This document shows positions 26,805 to 36,144 of a stretch of 64,000 nt of DNA, one piece after another (the stretch's first letter is position 1; each line of letters begins with the position of its first letter). Under the pieces are notes generated by a model. That model saw only the letters and a program-made list of their open reading frames with translations. It had not been told where the DNA came from and searched no databases. Source of the stretch: Haematospirillum sp. H4485 (GTDB lineage: Bacteria; Pseudomonadota; Alphaproteobacteria; Rhodospirillales; Rhodospirillaceae). Location: the NCBI RefSeq assembly GCF_012102745.1, contig NZ_JAAVSY010000001.1, positions 124,001 through 188,000 of the forward strand, given 5' to 3'. A program made the translations under genes and the position numbers.

Positions 26805-28034
26805 TCAGTTTGTTTCATGGTCGGAAACCAGAAACGGTAGGTTTGCTGTATCGGCCTTCCCGGATGGATCCCGTACCGTAATGAAGAGGCGATAGGCCCC
26901 GGGTGCCGGACTGATAAACGTCAATTGCTGTACGCTGTTGTGTCGGATGTGCACAGGTATCTGTTCCGGAATCGATTCAATATCTCCACCCTTTCTCAGA
27001 TCCGTTGATTCCTTTCTTACAATCCATTCCGTGACAAGGGCCTGTCCTTCCGGGTCAATGGCATCAACGTGGGCAATGATATCGTCACCGGAATGGTGTA
27101 CATCAGTATTGATACTGGCATGGCGTATTTCCGGGGCCTTGTTCGTCACGGTCTTCCCCCAGGACTCAATCAGGGCGTCGGTCATTGGGGTCAGGCTGCC
27201 GTCTTTGAGTAGAAGGCCGTGCCATGTTTCGGTTTGTTCCTGTTTGGCTCCCCACACGAAAGCAAATCCACCGACAAGTTGCGGGCTTTCCTTTATGAAG
27301 GCCATTGCATCCCTGAAAAATTTGGCCTTCTGGCTGCCTGTCAGCTCCAGCGGAGCACCCCATGCCTTCCTGGTTGCATCCCACTGTCCCAAGGGGCCAA
27401 ATTCGGTGATGGCAACGGGTTTGCGGATACCTGCCTTTTGCAAGCGATCCGGAAGTCCATACAATCCGTCACCATAGGTGTTGATGCCAATAATATCGGC
27501 ATGCTGGCTATGATCTGCCAAGATTCTCAGGCGGTCATCCCCCATGTTGACTACAATCATGATGGTGGGGTGTTCCTGGTCTATGGCCTTGACCATGGCT
27601 GCTGTTTTGTTCACAAGCCGCCATGCCGGTCTGGGATCGCTTTGAAGAAGCTCGACTTCATTGCCAATGCCCCATGCGAGAAGAGCCGGGTGATCGCGGT
27701 GTTGGGTTACAAAATCGCGGATCCTGGCGTTTTGTTCTTCTACAGCTTTTGGGTCGTCAAGATTGAAGCCCCGGCGTGGATGCTCAAGCCATACCCCCAT
27801 AATCACTTTCAGCCCCAGTTTGGCGGCTTCATCCAGAACCCACGCATCTTCCTCACCGTAAAGGCGAATGAATTTCCCGCCATTCTTGGCAAAGGCTTCC
27901 AGATTGCTTTTGTCGCCTGAAAACGCAGCGCCAAGCCACGGAGTTCCTTCAAGGGGTTGAGCGCAATGAGCTTGATGGATCATCATCGACAGCAGGAGAG
28001 CTGCAGTCAGGGGCGCAATGTAACCGCGTGTCAT
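26805..28034 (-). CDS. Secreted glycoside-hydrolase-like TIM-barrel protein
   Basis: A 409-aa protein with a signal peptide (basic start, ALLLSMMIHQAHC, cleavage near HCAQ). The barrel resembles the catalytic domain of GH2/GH5-type clan A glycosidases: an acid/base Glu in WGIGNEVE and a nucleophile Glu in VAITEFGPLG, with WLEHPRRGFNL earlier. A C-terminal beta-sandwich-like region (VDAIDPEGQ..., RLFITVRDPSGK) follows. Substrate unknown; a periplasmic or secreted beta-glucan or glycan hydrolase is plausible. Divergent from the suf regulator. Confidence 0.7.
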   Translation of the reverse strand: MTRGYIAPLTAALLLSMMIHQAHCAQPLEGTPWLGAAFSGDKSNLEAFAKNGGKFIRLYGEEDAWVLDEAAKLGLKVIMGVWLEHPRRGFNLDDPKAVEEQNARIRDFVTQHRDHPALLAWGIGNEVELLQSDPRPAWRLVNKTAAMVKAIDQEHPTIMIVVNMGDDRLRILADHSQHADIIGINTYGDGLYGLPDRLQKAGIRKPVAITEFGPLGQWDATRKAWGAPLELTGSQKAKFFRDAMAFIKESPQLVGGFAFVWGAKQEQTETWHGLLLKDGSLTPMTDALIESWGKTVTNKAPEIRHASINTDVHHSGDDIIAHVDAIDPEGQALVTEWIVRKESTDLRKGGDIESIPEQIPVHIRHNSVQQLTFISPAPGAYRLFITVRDPSGKADTANLPFLVSDHETN

Positions 28035-28115
28035 GGCGTGTCCTACCCAACTTATATATGTGCAACCTGCACCCTATAGGTCTTTTTCTTGTGTCAGCAA
28101 GGTAAACTTGCTCTT

Positions 28116-28167
28116 GAAACAGGACCTTTTCAGTCTTATTAAAGAAGGACTGAAAAGGTCCTGTTTC
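28116..28167. repeat. Perfect 20-bp inverted repeat upstream of the suf regulator
   Basis: The arms 28116-28135 and 28148-28167 are perfect reverse complements over 20 bp, separated by 12 bp. A smaller inverted repeat, AGCAAG-GTAAA-CTTGCT (28096-28112), sits directly beside it. There is no T tract on either side. It lies in the 169-bp divergent region between the glycosidase gene and the Rrf2 regulator, 36 bp before the latter's ATG. It may be a leader hairpin, an operator or a small mobile repeat. Confidence 0.75.
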
Positions 28168-28203
28168 CGTGGCTGATGGTAGGCAAATGTCAGGGGTGTT
28201 TGT

Positions 28204-28641
28204 ATGCTTCGCATTAACAAGTTGACCGACTATGCCGTTGTTCTGTTGGTATACATGGTAAAAGTTGGTGGGCGGCACTCTGCTCAACAGGTTGCCGGTG
28301 AGACCGGCATTCCCATGCCGACGGTCGCCAAGATTTTAAAGACCTTGACACGGGAAGGGCTGGTTGTTTCGGCCCGGGGTGTGTCCGGCGGCTATGGTCT
28401 GGGGCGTGGAGCCGAGCAGATCACGGTTGCCGATATCGTGCAGGCTGTCGAGGGTCCTATTGCCCTGACATCATGTGTAGACGAATCGCCGGATGGATGC
28501 GGGATCGGGAACCTGTGTCCGATGAACGGCCATTGGAATCGGGTGAATGGCGCTGTATACCGTGCGCTTTCAGACGTGACCCTGGCCGATATGGCATCAG
28601 ATCCGCTGCCGTTTGTGCCCCGGACCGTGACCGTGGCCTGA
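28204..28641 (+). CDS. SUF-system Rrf2-family regulator
   Basis: An Fe-S-responsive transcription regulator of the Rrf2/IscR family, 145 aa. The N-terminal winged helix ([49 protein letters not shown]) is typical of the SUF-linked subfamily. Three cysteines, [15 protein letters not shown], are positioned as the IscR cluster ligands. It is the first gene of the suf cluster, 34 bp before sufB, so it likely controls the operon and itself. Confidence 0.88.
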   Translation: MLRINKLTDYAVVLLVYMVKVGGRHSAQQVAGETGIPMPTVAKILKTLTREGLVVSARGVSGGYGLGRGAEQITVADIVQAVEGPIALTSCVDESPDGCGIGNLCPMNGHWNRVNGAVYRALSDVTLADMASDPLPFVPRTVTVA

Positions 28642-28675
28642 GCAGCACAGAGTTTCAAAGGGAGCAGGACGGAGC

Positions 28676-30124
28676 ATGGCGGCAACAGACAGCACAGCCA
28701 GAACCGTAAAGGAACTGGAACATTACCGATACGGTTTTGAAACCGATATCGAAAGCGATCGGGCTCCCAAAGGCTTGAACGAGGATATTGTCCGCTTCAT
28801 TTCCGCAAAGAAGGTGGAGCCGGAATGGCTGCTGGAATGGCGCCTTAAGGCCTACCGCTTGTGGCTGACGATGGAGGAGCCTGACTGGGCAAACCTGAAT
28901 TATCCAACCCCGGATTTCCAGGATGCCTATTACTATGCGGCGCCCCGTCAGAAAGTGGGTCCAGCCAGTCTGGATGAAGTGGACCCGGAGCTTCTGAAGA
29001 CATACGAGAAGCTTGGCATTCCGCTGAAAGAGCAGGAAGTCCTGGCCGGTGTTGCCGTTGATGCCGTCTTTGATTCGGTATCCGTTGCAACAACCTATAA
29101 AAAGCGCCTGGAGGACATGGGTGTTATTTTCTGCTCCATTTCCGAGGCAGTCCAACGGTTCCCGGACTTGGTGCGGCAGTACCTTGGATCTGTCGTGCCG
29201 GTGGCTGACAACTTCTATGCCTGTCTGAACTCGGCGGTCTTTACGGATGGCTCCTTTGTGTACATCCCAAAGGGGCTGCGGTGCCCGATGGAGCTGTCGA
29301 CCTATTTCCGTATCAACGAAAAGAATACCGGGCAGTTCGAGCGGACCCTGATTATCGCCGATGAAGGGGCGTACGTTTCCTATCTGGAAGGCTGTACGGC
29401 CCCGCAGCGTGACGAGAACCAGCTGCACGCTGCGGTGGTTGAGCTTGTTATCCTGGATGATGCCGAGATCAAGTATTCCACGGTTCAGAACTGGTACCCC
29501 GGTGATGCCGAAGGACGGGGTGGGATCTACAACTTTGTGACCAAGCGTGCAGCCTGTCGCGGGCGGAATGCCAAGGTTATGTGGACCCAGGTTGAAACCG
29601 GGTCGGCCGTAACGTGGAAGTATCCCTCCTGTATTCTCCAGGGCGATAATTCGTCAGGGGAGTTTTATTCGGTTGCCATCACCAATAATTTTCAGCAGGC
29701 CGATACGGGCACAAAGATGATCCATATTGGCCGTAACACGACGTCCAAGATCATTGCCAAGGGTATTGCTGCAGGCAAGTCGGATCAGACCTATCGTGGA
29801 CTGGTGCGCATTATGCCGGGTGCAGAAGGGGCGCGGAATTTTACGCAGTGTGACAGTCTTCTGATCGGCGATCAGTGCGGTGCGCATACCATTCCCTATA
29901 TCGAGAACCGCAATCCCTCGGCCCGGACTGAACATGAAGCAACGGCAAGCCGTATCTCCGAGGAGCAAATGTTTTACTGTCTGCAGCGCGGGCTTAATCC
30001 GGAAGAAGCGGTTGGTCTGATCGTCAATGGGTTCTGCAAGGAAGTTTTGCAGACCCTGCCGATGGAGTTTGCCGTCGAGGCCCAGAAGCTGGTTTCCATT
30101 TCGCTTGAAGGCAGCGTTGGTTGA
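28676..30124 (+). CDS. sufB: Fe-S cluster assembly protein SufB
   Basis: Scaffold subunit of the SufBCD complex on which clusters are built. In 482 aa the N-terminal helical part ([20 protein letters not shown]) and the beta-helix core ([35 protein letters not shown]) are characteristic. Conserved cysteines include the one in [11 protein letters not shown]. It has a GGAG ribosome-binding site and leads the structural genes. Confidence 0.96.
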   Translation: MAATDSTARTVKELEHYRYGFETDIESDRAPKGLNEDIVRFISAKKVEPEWLLEWRLKAYRLWLTMEEPDWANLNYPTPDFQDAYYYAAPRQKVGPASLDEVDPELLKTYEKLGIPLKEQEVLAGVAVDAVFDSVSVATTYKKRLEDMGVIFCSISEAVQRFPDLVRQYLGSVVPVADNFYACLNSAVFTDGSFVYIPKGLRCPMELSTYFRINEKNTGQFERTLIIADEGAYVSYLEGCTAPQRDENQLHAAVVELVILDDAEIKYSTVQNWYPGDAEGRGGIYNFVTKRAACRGRNAKVMWTQVETGSAVTWKYPSCILQGDNSSGEFYSVAITNNFQQADTGTKMIHIGRNTTSKIIAKGIAAGKSDQTYRGLVRIMPGAEGARNFTQCDSLLIGDQCGAHTIPYIENRNPSARTEHEATASRISEEQMFYCLQRGLNPEEAVGLIVNGFCKEVLQTLPMEFAVEAQKLVSISLEGSVG

Positions 30125-30148
30125 GCCTGCGACAGAAGGAATAACAAG

Positions 30149-30904
30149 ATGTCACTGATTGAAATTCGTAATCTTCATGCCTCTGTTGACGGGCGGGAAA
30201 TTCTAAAGGGTGTTGATCTGGTCATTGAGCCGGGCACGGTTCATGCCCTGATGGGGCCCAATGGAACTGGCAAGTCCACCCTGTCCAACATCATTGCCGG
30301 GCGTGATGGATACGATGTCACACAAGGCGAGGTGCTGTTTGATGGCCAAAACCTTCTGGAACTTTCGGCAGACGAGCGCGCCCGTGCCGGGGTGTTTCTG
30401 TCATTCCAGTATCCGGTGGAAATTCCGGGTGTGGCCATGTCAACCTTTCTCAAGGCTGCGCTGAATGCCTGTCGCAAGACACGCGGGGAACCCGAGATCG
30501 ACCCTGTGGCGTTCCTGAAGTTGGTCAAGGACAAGGCGCGCGAACTTGGTGTCAGCGATGACATGCTCAAGCGCCCTGTCAACGTCGGTTTCTCTGGTGG
30601 TGAGAAAAAGCGGGCCGAGATCCTGCAAATGTCGGTGCTTGATCCCCGGTTTGCCATTCTGGATGAAACGGACTCCGGTCTGGATATTGATGCACTGAAG
30701 ATCGTGTCCGAAGGGATCAACGCCCTGCGGGGGAACCAGCGTTCTTTCCTGGTGATTACCCATTATCAACGGCTCCTGCGCTATATCGTGCCTGATGTGG
30801 TCCATGTCTTTGTCGGCGGCAAGGTCGTTCGCACCGGTGGTCCGGAGCTGGCGGAGGATCTGGAGGCAAATGGCTATGCCGGATATCGTGATGCTGCGGC
30901 TTGA
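30149..30904 (+). CDS. sufC: Fe-S cluster assembly ATPase SufC
   Basis: An ABC-type ATPase of 251 aa that drives SufBCD. Walker A GPNGTGKSTLSNIIAG, signature-region VGFSGGEKKRAEILQM and Walker B AILDETDSGLDID are visible; the signature is the SufC-specific FSGGEKKR form. It lacks membrane partners, as expected for this soluble ABC protein. It lies 24 bp after sufB. Confidence 0.96.
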   Translation: MSLIEIRNLHASVDGREILKGVDLVIEPGTVHALMGPNGTGKSTLSNIIAGRDGYDVTQGEVLFDGQNLLELSADERARAGVFLSFQYPVEIPGVAMSTFLKAALNACRKTRGEPEIDPVAFLKLVKDKARELGVSDDMLKRPVNVGFSGGEKKRAEILQMSVLDPRFAILDETDSGLDIDALKIVSEGINALRGNQRSFLVITHYQRLLRYIVPDVVHVFVGGKVVRTGGPELAEDLEANGYAGYRDAAA

Positions 30905-30919
30905 ACGGAAGGTTCTGTC

Positions 30920-32251
30920 ATGATGAAGAATGCCGCACTGCCTTTGTTCGGGTGTGACCATGACGTGGATGTGCCGGGTCAGGCTGCCTGGTTGTCTGAC
31001 TTGCGTCGCCTTGGTATGGAGGCTTACGAGAAGCAAGGGCTTCCCGGGCGCCGGAGTGAACGGTGGAAGTACACGCAGGTTCGTGACCTGACCCGTCTTG
31101 ACTGGGCCTTGATACGTGGCGGGGCTGTTGAGAGCGTGGATTCTGTTATCACGAACCATGCCTTGGCTCTTGAACAAGCCTGGACCGTTGTTCTGGTGAA
31201 TGGCTGCTACGACGAAGCCCTGACCCGTTCGGTTAATCTTTTGTCAGCATGTGAGCGCCCTGATGGGCTTGACCTGCGTCCCCTGGGGCAGGTTATGGCA
31301 CAGGAGCCGGCAGCCTTGGAGGGGCTTCTGGGGCAACTTCTGCCCTATCACGAACATCCCTTTGCGGCGCTGAATACCAGTGTGCTGGCTGATGGCCTGT
31401 TCGTCAGAGTGCCGGACAACGTCGTTATTGATGTGTCTGTTCATGTGGTAGCCATTTACACCGGTGAAAGACAGGCACGCAGCGTGCAGCCCCGTCTTGT
31501 GCTGGATCTTGGGCGGAATGCCCGTCTTGTCATGGCAGAGAGCCATGTCTCTGCGGACGAGCACCCTGTCTTTGCCAATTGGGTTCGTGAAATACGGATG
31601 GCCGAAGGCTCTTCCCTGGATCATGTGGTGCTCCAGAACATGAACGGTGCCAGCACATGGTTTATGGCCGGACAGTCTACCTTGGCTGAATCAGCCTCCC
31701 TTGACAGCTTCTCTGTTCTGACAGGGGCACGCCTGTCCCGCTCCGATCTCTGCGTCGAGCTTGCAGGCCAAGGTGCCAGTGCCCTGGTCAACGGGGTCTA
31801 TGCTGTGGGGCATGATCAGCACGTTGATACAACAACCTTTATGGATCATGCTGTGGCCGGCTGTACCTCGAACCAGGTCTGGAAGGGTGTCCTGGACAGC
31901 AATGGGCGTGGTGTTTTTCAGGGGCGTGTACTGGTTCGTCGTGATGCACAGCAGACCGATGGCCAGCAGTTGCACAAGGCATTGATGTTGTCGCGTGGCG
32001 CCGAAGTGGATACCAAGCCGGAACTGATGATTTACGCTGATGATGTCAAATGCAGCCATGGTGCGGCAGCAGGTGCACTGGACGAGGACGCACTCTTTTA
32101 TCTGCGTGCCCGGGGTATTCCGGATGATGTGGCGCGTTCACTTCTGATTGAGGGCTTCTTGGACGAGGCTGCTGTTATGGTCCGTCATCCAGCACTGCAG
32201 GCAGCCATTCTGAAGCACATTCATGCGTGGTTGGGGGCACGAAGCCAATGA
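30920..32251 (+). CDS. sufD: Fe-S cluster assembly protein SufD
   Basis: A SufB paralogue completing the SufBC2D complex. The 443-aa protein shows the N-terminal RRSERWKYTQVRDL, and the C-terminal beta-helix end KPELMIYADDVKCSHGAAAG, LDEDALFYLRARGI with the conserved Cys-Ser-His. Its stop overlaps the sufS start (ATGA). Confidence 0.95.
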   Translation: MMKNAALPLFGCDHDVDVPGQAAWLSDLRRLGMEAYEKQGLPGRRSERWKYTQVRDLTRLDWALIRGGAVESVDSVITNHALALEQAWTVVLVNGCYDEALTRSVNLLSACERPDGLDLRPLGQVMAQEPAALEGLLGQLLPYHEHPFAALNTSVLADGLFVRVPDNVVIDVSVHVVAIYTGERQARSVQPRLVLDLGRNARLVMAESHVSADEHPVFANWVREIRMAEGSSLDHVVLQNMNGASTWFMAGQSTLAESASLDSFSVLTGARLSRSDLCVELAGQGASALVNGVYAVGHDQHVDTTTFMDHAVAGCTSNQVWKGVLDSNGRGVFQGRVLVRRDAQQTDGQQLHKALMLSRGAEVDTKPELMIYADDVKCSHGAAAGALDEDALFYLRARGIPDDVARSLLIEGFLDEAAVMVRHPALQAAILKHIHAWLGARSQ

Positions 32252-33504
32252 CGGTGGCTGTAACCCCAACAAGTGCGATTGTACGGCCTTTTGATGTTGA
32301 GGCCATCAGGGCTGATTTTCCTATTTTGTCCCGTACGGTGCATGGCAAGCCCCTTGCCTATCTGGATACGGGGGCTTCTGCCCAGAAGCCGGCTGTGGTT
32401 CTCGATGTCATGCGGCGGGCTTATGAGGAAGAGTATGCCAATGTCCACCGTGGCGCCTATTGGCTGTCCGAGCGTTCTACGCTGGCTTATGAGGCCGCGC
32501 GTCGCAAGGTTCAGGGGTTTCTGAATGCAGCTTCGGAACGGGAGATTGTCCTGACCCGTGGTGCGACAGAGGCGATTAACCTGGTTGCCAACAGCTATGG
32601 TCGTGCCTTTCTGAAACCCGGAGACGAGATTGTTCTGACCGAGCTGGAACACCACTCCAATATTGTACCGTGGCAGATGCTGCGTGATCAGTTGGGGCTG
32701 GTTCTGAAGGTGGCACCTGTCTGCGACGACGGTTCCCTGGATCTTGATGCCTTCTCTGATCTTCTGACCCCTCGTACCCGTTTGGTTGCCGTTGCCCATG
32801 TGTCCAATGTGCTGGGGACTGTCCTGCCTGTCCGCGACATATGCAGCCGGGCCCATGCGGTTGGTGCCGTTGTGCTGGTGGATGGATGCCAGGGTGTGGT
32901 GCATCAGGGTGTCGACGTTCAGGAGCTGGGCTGCGATTTCTACGTCTTCTCTGCGCATAAGCTATACGGGCCGACCGGTGTTGGAGTTTTGTGGGGGCGG
33001 GAGACGCTTCTTGACAGAATGCCGCCATGGATGGGCGGGGGAGACATGATTTCCTCGGTCACGTTCGAGAAAAGTGAGTGGGCGTCCCTGCCTGCGAAGT
33101 TTGAGGCCGGAACACCGCCCATTGTTCAGGTCATTGGTCTTGGTGCCGCGATTGATTATGTCGCAGGAATAGACAGAGGGGCTGTCCTTGATCACGAAAT
33201 GGATCTTCTGTCCTTTACGATGGAAGCCCTGTCTGATCTGGGGGGGCTGACTGTCCATGGCACCACGGCAGGGAAAGCTGGTCTTGTGGCTTTTTCCACC
33301 ACATGGGCCCATCCCCATGATCTGGCAACCGTTCTGGATCGGCAGGGTGTATGCGTGCGGGCAGGGCATCACTGTGCCCAGCCCTTGATGGCGCGCCTTG
33401 GCGTTTCATCCACAACACGGGCCAGCTTCGGACTTTACACAAACCGTGCCGATATTGATGCCTTTATCAAGGCATTGCGTTTGGCACGCGATCTTTTTGA
33501 ATAG
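32248..33504 (+). CDS. sufS: Cysteine desulfurase SufS
   Basis: A group II PLP-dependent desulfurase that supplies persulfide sulfur. In 418 aa: the PLP-binding lysine in FSAHKLYGPTGVG, the substrate pocket THR-like TRGATEAINLVANSYG and the active-site cysteine in RAGHHCAQPLM. ATG 32248 overlaps the sufD stop; seven extra upstream codons are not family-like. No sufE or sufU follows in the cluster. Confidence 0.95.
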   Translation: MTVAVTPTSAIVRPFDVEAIRADFPILSRTVHGKPLAYLDTGASAQKPAVVLDVMRRAYEEEYANVHRGAYWLSERSTLAYEAARRKVQGFLNAASEREIVLTRGATEAINLVANSYGRAFLKPGDEIVLTELEHHSNIVPWQMLRDQLGLVLKVAPVCDDGSLDLDAFSDLLTPRTRLVAVAHVSNVLGTVLPVRDICSRAHAVGAVVLVDGCQGVVHQGVDVQELGCDFYVFSAHKLYGPTGVGVLWGRETLLDRMPPWMGGGDMISSVTFEKSEWASLPAKFEAGTPPIVQVIGLGAAIDYVAGIDRGAVLDHEMDLLSFTMEALSDLGGLTVHGTTAGKAGLVAFSTTWAHPHDLATVLDRQGVCVRAGHHCAQPLMARLGVSSTTRASFGLYTNRADIDAFIKALRLARDLFE

Positions 33505-33514
33505 GGCGCCTGCC

Positions 33515-33916
33515 ATGACCATGAGACCGCCTATGTATGCGTATGATCCTCCTCCTCCGGCTGAAGATGGAGAGGCCATCGAGATTGGAACACCTCTGGA
33601 GCCTGGAACACCGGTTGCCAGCGAGGACGAGGTTATTGCCGCGTTGAGAACGGTTCACGACCCGGAAATCCCCGTGAATATTTACGATCTGGGTTTGATC
33701 TATACCCTTGAGATCGGAGATACCGGAGATACACGGATTGTCATGACGTTGACGGCTCCGGCTTGTCCTGTCGCCGGGGAGATGCCCGAGGAGGTCGCTC
33801 ACGCGGTTGCACGGGTAGAGGGCGTTGGCCGCGTGTCGGTGTCGCTGACGTGGGATCCACCCTGGACTCCCGACCGGATGACCGAAGTGGCCCGTGTTGC
33901 CCTGGATATGTTCTGA
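33515..33916 (+). CDS. sufT: SUF-associated MIP18-family protein SufT
   Basis: A DUF59/MIP18 protein of 133 aa thought to help Fe-S cluster maturation or transfer. The domain starts near residue 40 (SEDEVIAALRTVHDPEIPVNIYDLGLIYTLEI), contains the conserved DPE and the cysteine in LTAPACPVAGEMP, and ends SLTWDPPWTPDRMTEVAR. The first 35 residues are Pro/Glu-rich. ATG 33515 lies 10 bp after sufS; ATG 33521 is also possible. Confidence 0.9.
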   Translation: MTMRPPMYAYDPPPPAEDGEAIEIGTPLEPGTPVASEDEVIAALRTVHDPEIPVNIYDLGLIYTLEIGDTGDTRIVMTLTAPACPVAGEMPEEVAHAVARVEGVGRVSVSLTWDPPWTPDRMTEVARVALDMF

Positions 33917-33942
33917 AGCCTGCTTGTGTGGAGAGACAGACG

Positions 33943-34311
33943 ATGTTTGCTGAACCCGGCAAGAAGATCCTGCAGCTGACAGATGCTGCTGCGCAGAGGG
34001 TGCGGGACCTTGTGGCCCGCTCCGAGAAGCCTATGATCGGTCTGCGGGTTGGGATCAAGACCCGTGGCTGCTCCGGCATGTCTTATGTTGTTGAGTATGC
34101 GGAAGAGAAGAAGCCTTTCGAAGAAGTGATCGAGGACAAGGGGGTAACCATTCTGGTGGACCCCATGGCCTTGATGTTTGTTCTTGGCGCCACGATGGAT
34201 TATCGCGTCGACAAATTTTCATCGGGGTTTGTTTTTGACAATCCCAACGAAACAGGCCGTTGCGGTTGTGGTGAAAGTTTCAGCGTTGATAAATCGGTTG
34301 CGACCGATTAG
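33943..34311 (+). CDS. sufA: A-type Fe-S carrier protein SufA/IscA
   Basis: A carrier that hands clusters to apoproteins. The 122-aa protein has the A-type fold signature LRVGIKTRGCSGMSYVVEY and the C-terminal cysteine pair in TGRCGCGESF, so all three ligand cysteines are present. It ends the suf cluster and is followed by a terminator at 34341. Confidence 0.94.
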   Translation: MFAEPGKKILQLTDAAAQRVRDLVARSEKPMIGLRVGIKTRGCSGMSYVVEYAEEKKPFEEVIEDKGVTILVDPMALMFVLGATMDYRVDKFSSGFVFDNPNETGRCGCGESFSVDKSVATD

Positions 34312-34340
34312 TGCGTTTGCTGTTTTGTAGGTTTCGGTTG

Positions 34341-34376
34341 GCCCAGATCTGCACAGCGGTCTGGGCTTCTGTTTGT
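34341..34376 (+). terminator. Intrinsic terminator after the suf cluster
   Basis: GCCCAGA pairs with TCTGGGC around a 12-base loop, followed by TTCTGTTTGT. It sits 30 bases after the sufA stop in a 243-bp gap before pntAA. The rest of the gap shows no gene; it should hold the pnt promoter. Confidence 0.7.
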
Positions 34377-34554
34377 GCTCATTCTTTTTCTTGTTTCAAT
34401 CACGGCATTCACAGCTATATGTTGGCCGCCGGCTGCGGGTCTGCGCCGGCCTTTCCGGTCCGTGTTTTGACTTCACAAGGCTTCCTGTTTCGGGGCATTG
34501 TGATTGCCTTGCGGTGCGCCGTTGCTGGTCTGTTTTTGATGTGAGGAAGAGCTG

Positions 34555-35703
34555 ATGAAAATTGCCATACCGAAGGAGCGGCGTGACGGAGAACTCCGGG
34601 TGGCGGCTACTCCGGAAACTGTGAAAAAGCTGATCGGCCTTGGATACAGGGTTTCTGTTGAAACGGGCGCTGGGCTTCATTCGTCTGTTGCAGATGCCCA
34701 GTATGCCGAGGCTGGTGCTGAAATTGGTGCCGATGCGGCCTCCACGCTTTCTGACGCTGATATTGTCCTGAAAGTCTCGCGCCCGATGATGGCAGGTGAC
34801 GGGTTTGACGAGGTTGCTCTTCTGCCAAGGGGCAGCCGTCTGTTTTGTCATCTGAATGCCCTGTCAGAGCCAGCCTTGATCAAGGCTTTGGCTGAGCGTG
34901 GCGTTGATGCGTTTGCAATGGAACTGATGCCCCGCATCACACGTGCGCAATCGATGGATATTCTGTCATCGCAAAACAATCTGGCTGGCTATCGGGCTGT
35001 GATTGATGCTGCGGCTGAATATGGCCGTGCTTTCCCGATGATGATGACGGCGGCAGGTACTGTGGCTCCGGCCCGCGTTCTGGTTTTTGGCGCCGGTGTT
35101 GCCGGCCTTCAGGCTGTCGCAACAGCGAAACGGCTTGGGGCAATTGTCCATGCTACCGATGTACGCCCAGCTACGCGTGAGCAGGTTGAGTCCTTGGGTG
35201 GCAAGTTTGTTGTCGTCGATGAGGCGATGGAAAAAGAGGCGGAAACAGCCGGAGGCTATGCCAAGGAAATGCCGCCGGAATATTTTAAGCGCCAGAAGAA
35301 GGTTGTCGGCGATTTCCTGCGCAAGGCCGACATTGCGATTACCACGGCCCTGGTTCCCGGGCGTAAGGCACCTGTTCTCATCTCTGCGGATCAGGTGGGA
35401 GACATGAAGCCGGGTTCGGTCATCGTTGATCTGGCCGCAGAGCAAGGGGGGAACTGTGCCCTGACAGTCCCCGGTCAGACGGTTCTTCATAACGGGGTCA
35501 AGATTGTTGGCAATCGTGATGTTGCCAGTCGGCTGGCGGGCGACAGCTCTGCCCTTTTCTCGCGCAATCTGTTCAACTTCATTCAGTTTCTGACCGACCG
35601 CGAGGCGAAGAAACTGGAAATCAATCCGGATGAGGCCTTGGTCAAGGGGACATGTGTCACCCGCAATGGTGCAGTGGTGCACCCGCAGCTGACCGCTGTT
35701 TGA
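34555..35703 (+). CDS. pntAA: NAD(P) transhydrogenase subunit alpha part 1
   Basis: The soluble NAD(H)-binding domain I of proton-translocating transhydrogenase, 382 aa. It begins [21 protein letters not shown], has [20 protein letters not shown], and the Rossmann segment [20 protein letters not shown]. As in Rhodospirillum rubrum, the alpha subunit is split into two genes. GAGGAAG lies upstream of ATG 34555. Confidence 0.95.
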   Translation: MKIAIPKERRDGELRVAATPETVKKLIGLGYRVSVETGAGLHSSVADAQYAEAGAEIGADAASTLSDADIVLKVSRPMMAGDGFDEVALLPRGSRLFCHLNALSEPALIKALAERGVDAFAMELMPRITRAQSMDILSSQNNLAGYRAVIDAAAEYGRAFPMMMTAAGTVAPARVLVFGAGVAGLQAVATAKRLGAIVHATDVRPATREQVESLGGKFVVVDEAMEKEAETAGGYAKEMPPEYFKRQKKVVGDFLRKADIAITTALVPGRKAPVLISADQVGDMKPGSVIVDLAAEQGGNCALTVPGQTVLHNGVKIVGNRDVASRLAGDSSALFSRNLFNFIQFLTDREAKKLEINPDEALVKGTCVTRNGAVVHPQLTAV

Positions 35704-35720
35704 CAAAAGGAAGGGAGACA

Positions 35721-36131
35721 ATGGATACCCAATCTATTCAGGAAGCAGCCAAGGCCCTGTCTTCTTCGGCCGCCGATTTGGCTGAAAAAGCATCCCTGCT
35801 TGCTACTCAGGCATCTTCGGCCGCCCATGCGGCTGCAGCAGGGCAGGGTCATGATTTCTGGTACCTGATGATCATTTTTGTTCTGGCCTGTTTTGTCGGA
35901 TTTTATGTGGTTTGGTCTGTGACACCGGCCCTGCATTCCCCTTTGATGGGCGTCACCAATGCCATCAGTTCCGTCATTATCGTCGGGGCGTTGATTGCTG
36001 CCGGTCCTTTGGATATGTCCGCATCGGGTGTTCTGGGGTTCTTTGCGGTCATGCTGGCTGCAGTCAATATTTTTGGTGGGTTCATCGTGACGCAGAGAAT
36101 GCTTCAGATGTTCCGTAAAAAGGATAAATAG
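35721..36131 (+). CDS. pntAB: NAD(P) transhydrogenase subunit alpha part 2
   Basis: The membrane half of split PntA, 136 aa. An Ala-rich helical N-terminus (residues 1-45) leads into three or four membrane helices ([55 protein letters not shown]). An AAGGGAG ribosome-binding site lies upstream. Spacing of 17 bp from pntAA and 13 bp to pntB shows a single operon. Confidence 0.94.
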   Translation: MDTQSIQEAAKALSSSAADLAEKASLLATQASSAAHAAAAGQGHDFWYLMIIFVLACFVGFYVVWSVTPALHSPLMGVTNAISSVIIVGALIAAGPLDMSASGVLGFFAVMLAAVNIFGGFIVTQRMLQMFRKKDK

Positions 36132-36144
36132 GGAGCGCCACGCC

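Noticed and set aside
20700-28200. The accessory stretch as a genomic island or defence locus
   Set aside because: No integrase, transposase, tRNA boundary, direct repeats or recognisable defence domains are present; serA and ridA inside it are housekeeping genes.
30440-31177. 245-codon frame antisense to sufC/sufD
   Set aside because: It spans the junction of two well-identified genes and shows no domain.
28676-34311. suf cluster as a novel system because of the extra MIP18-type gene
   Set aside because: SufT within suf operons is an established arrangement; only the absence of sufE/sufU is kept as a minor finding.
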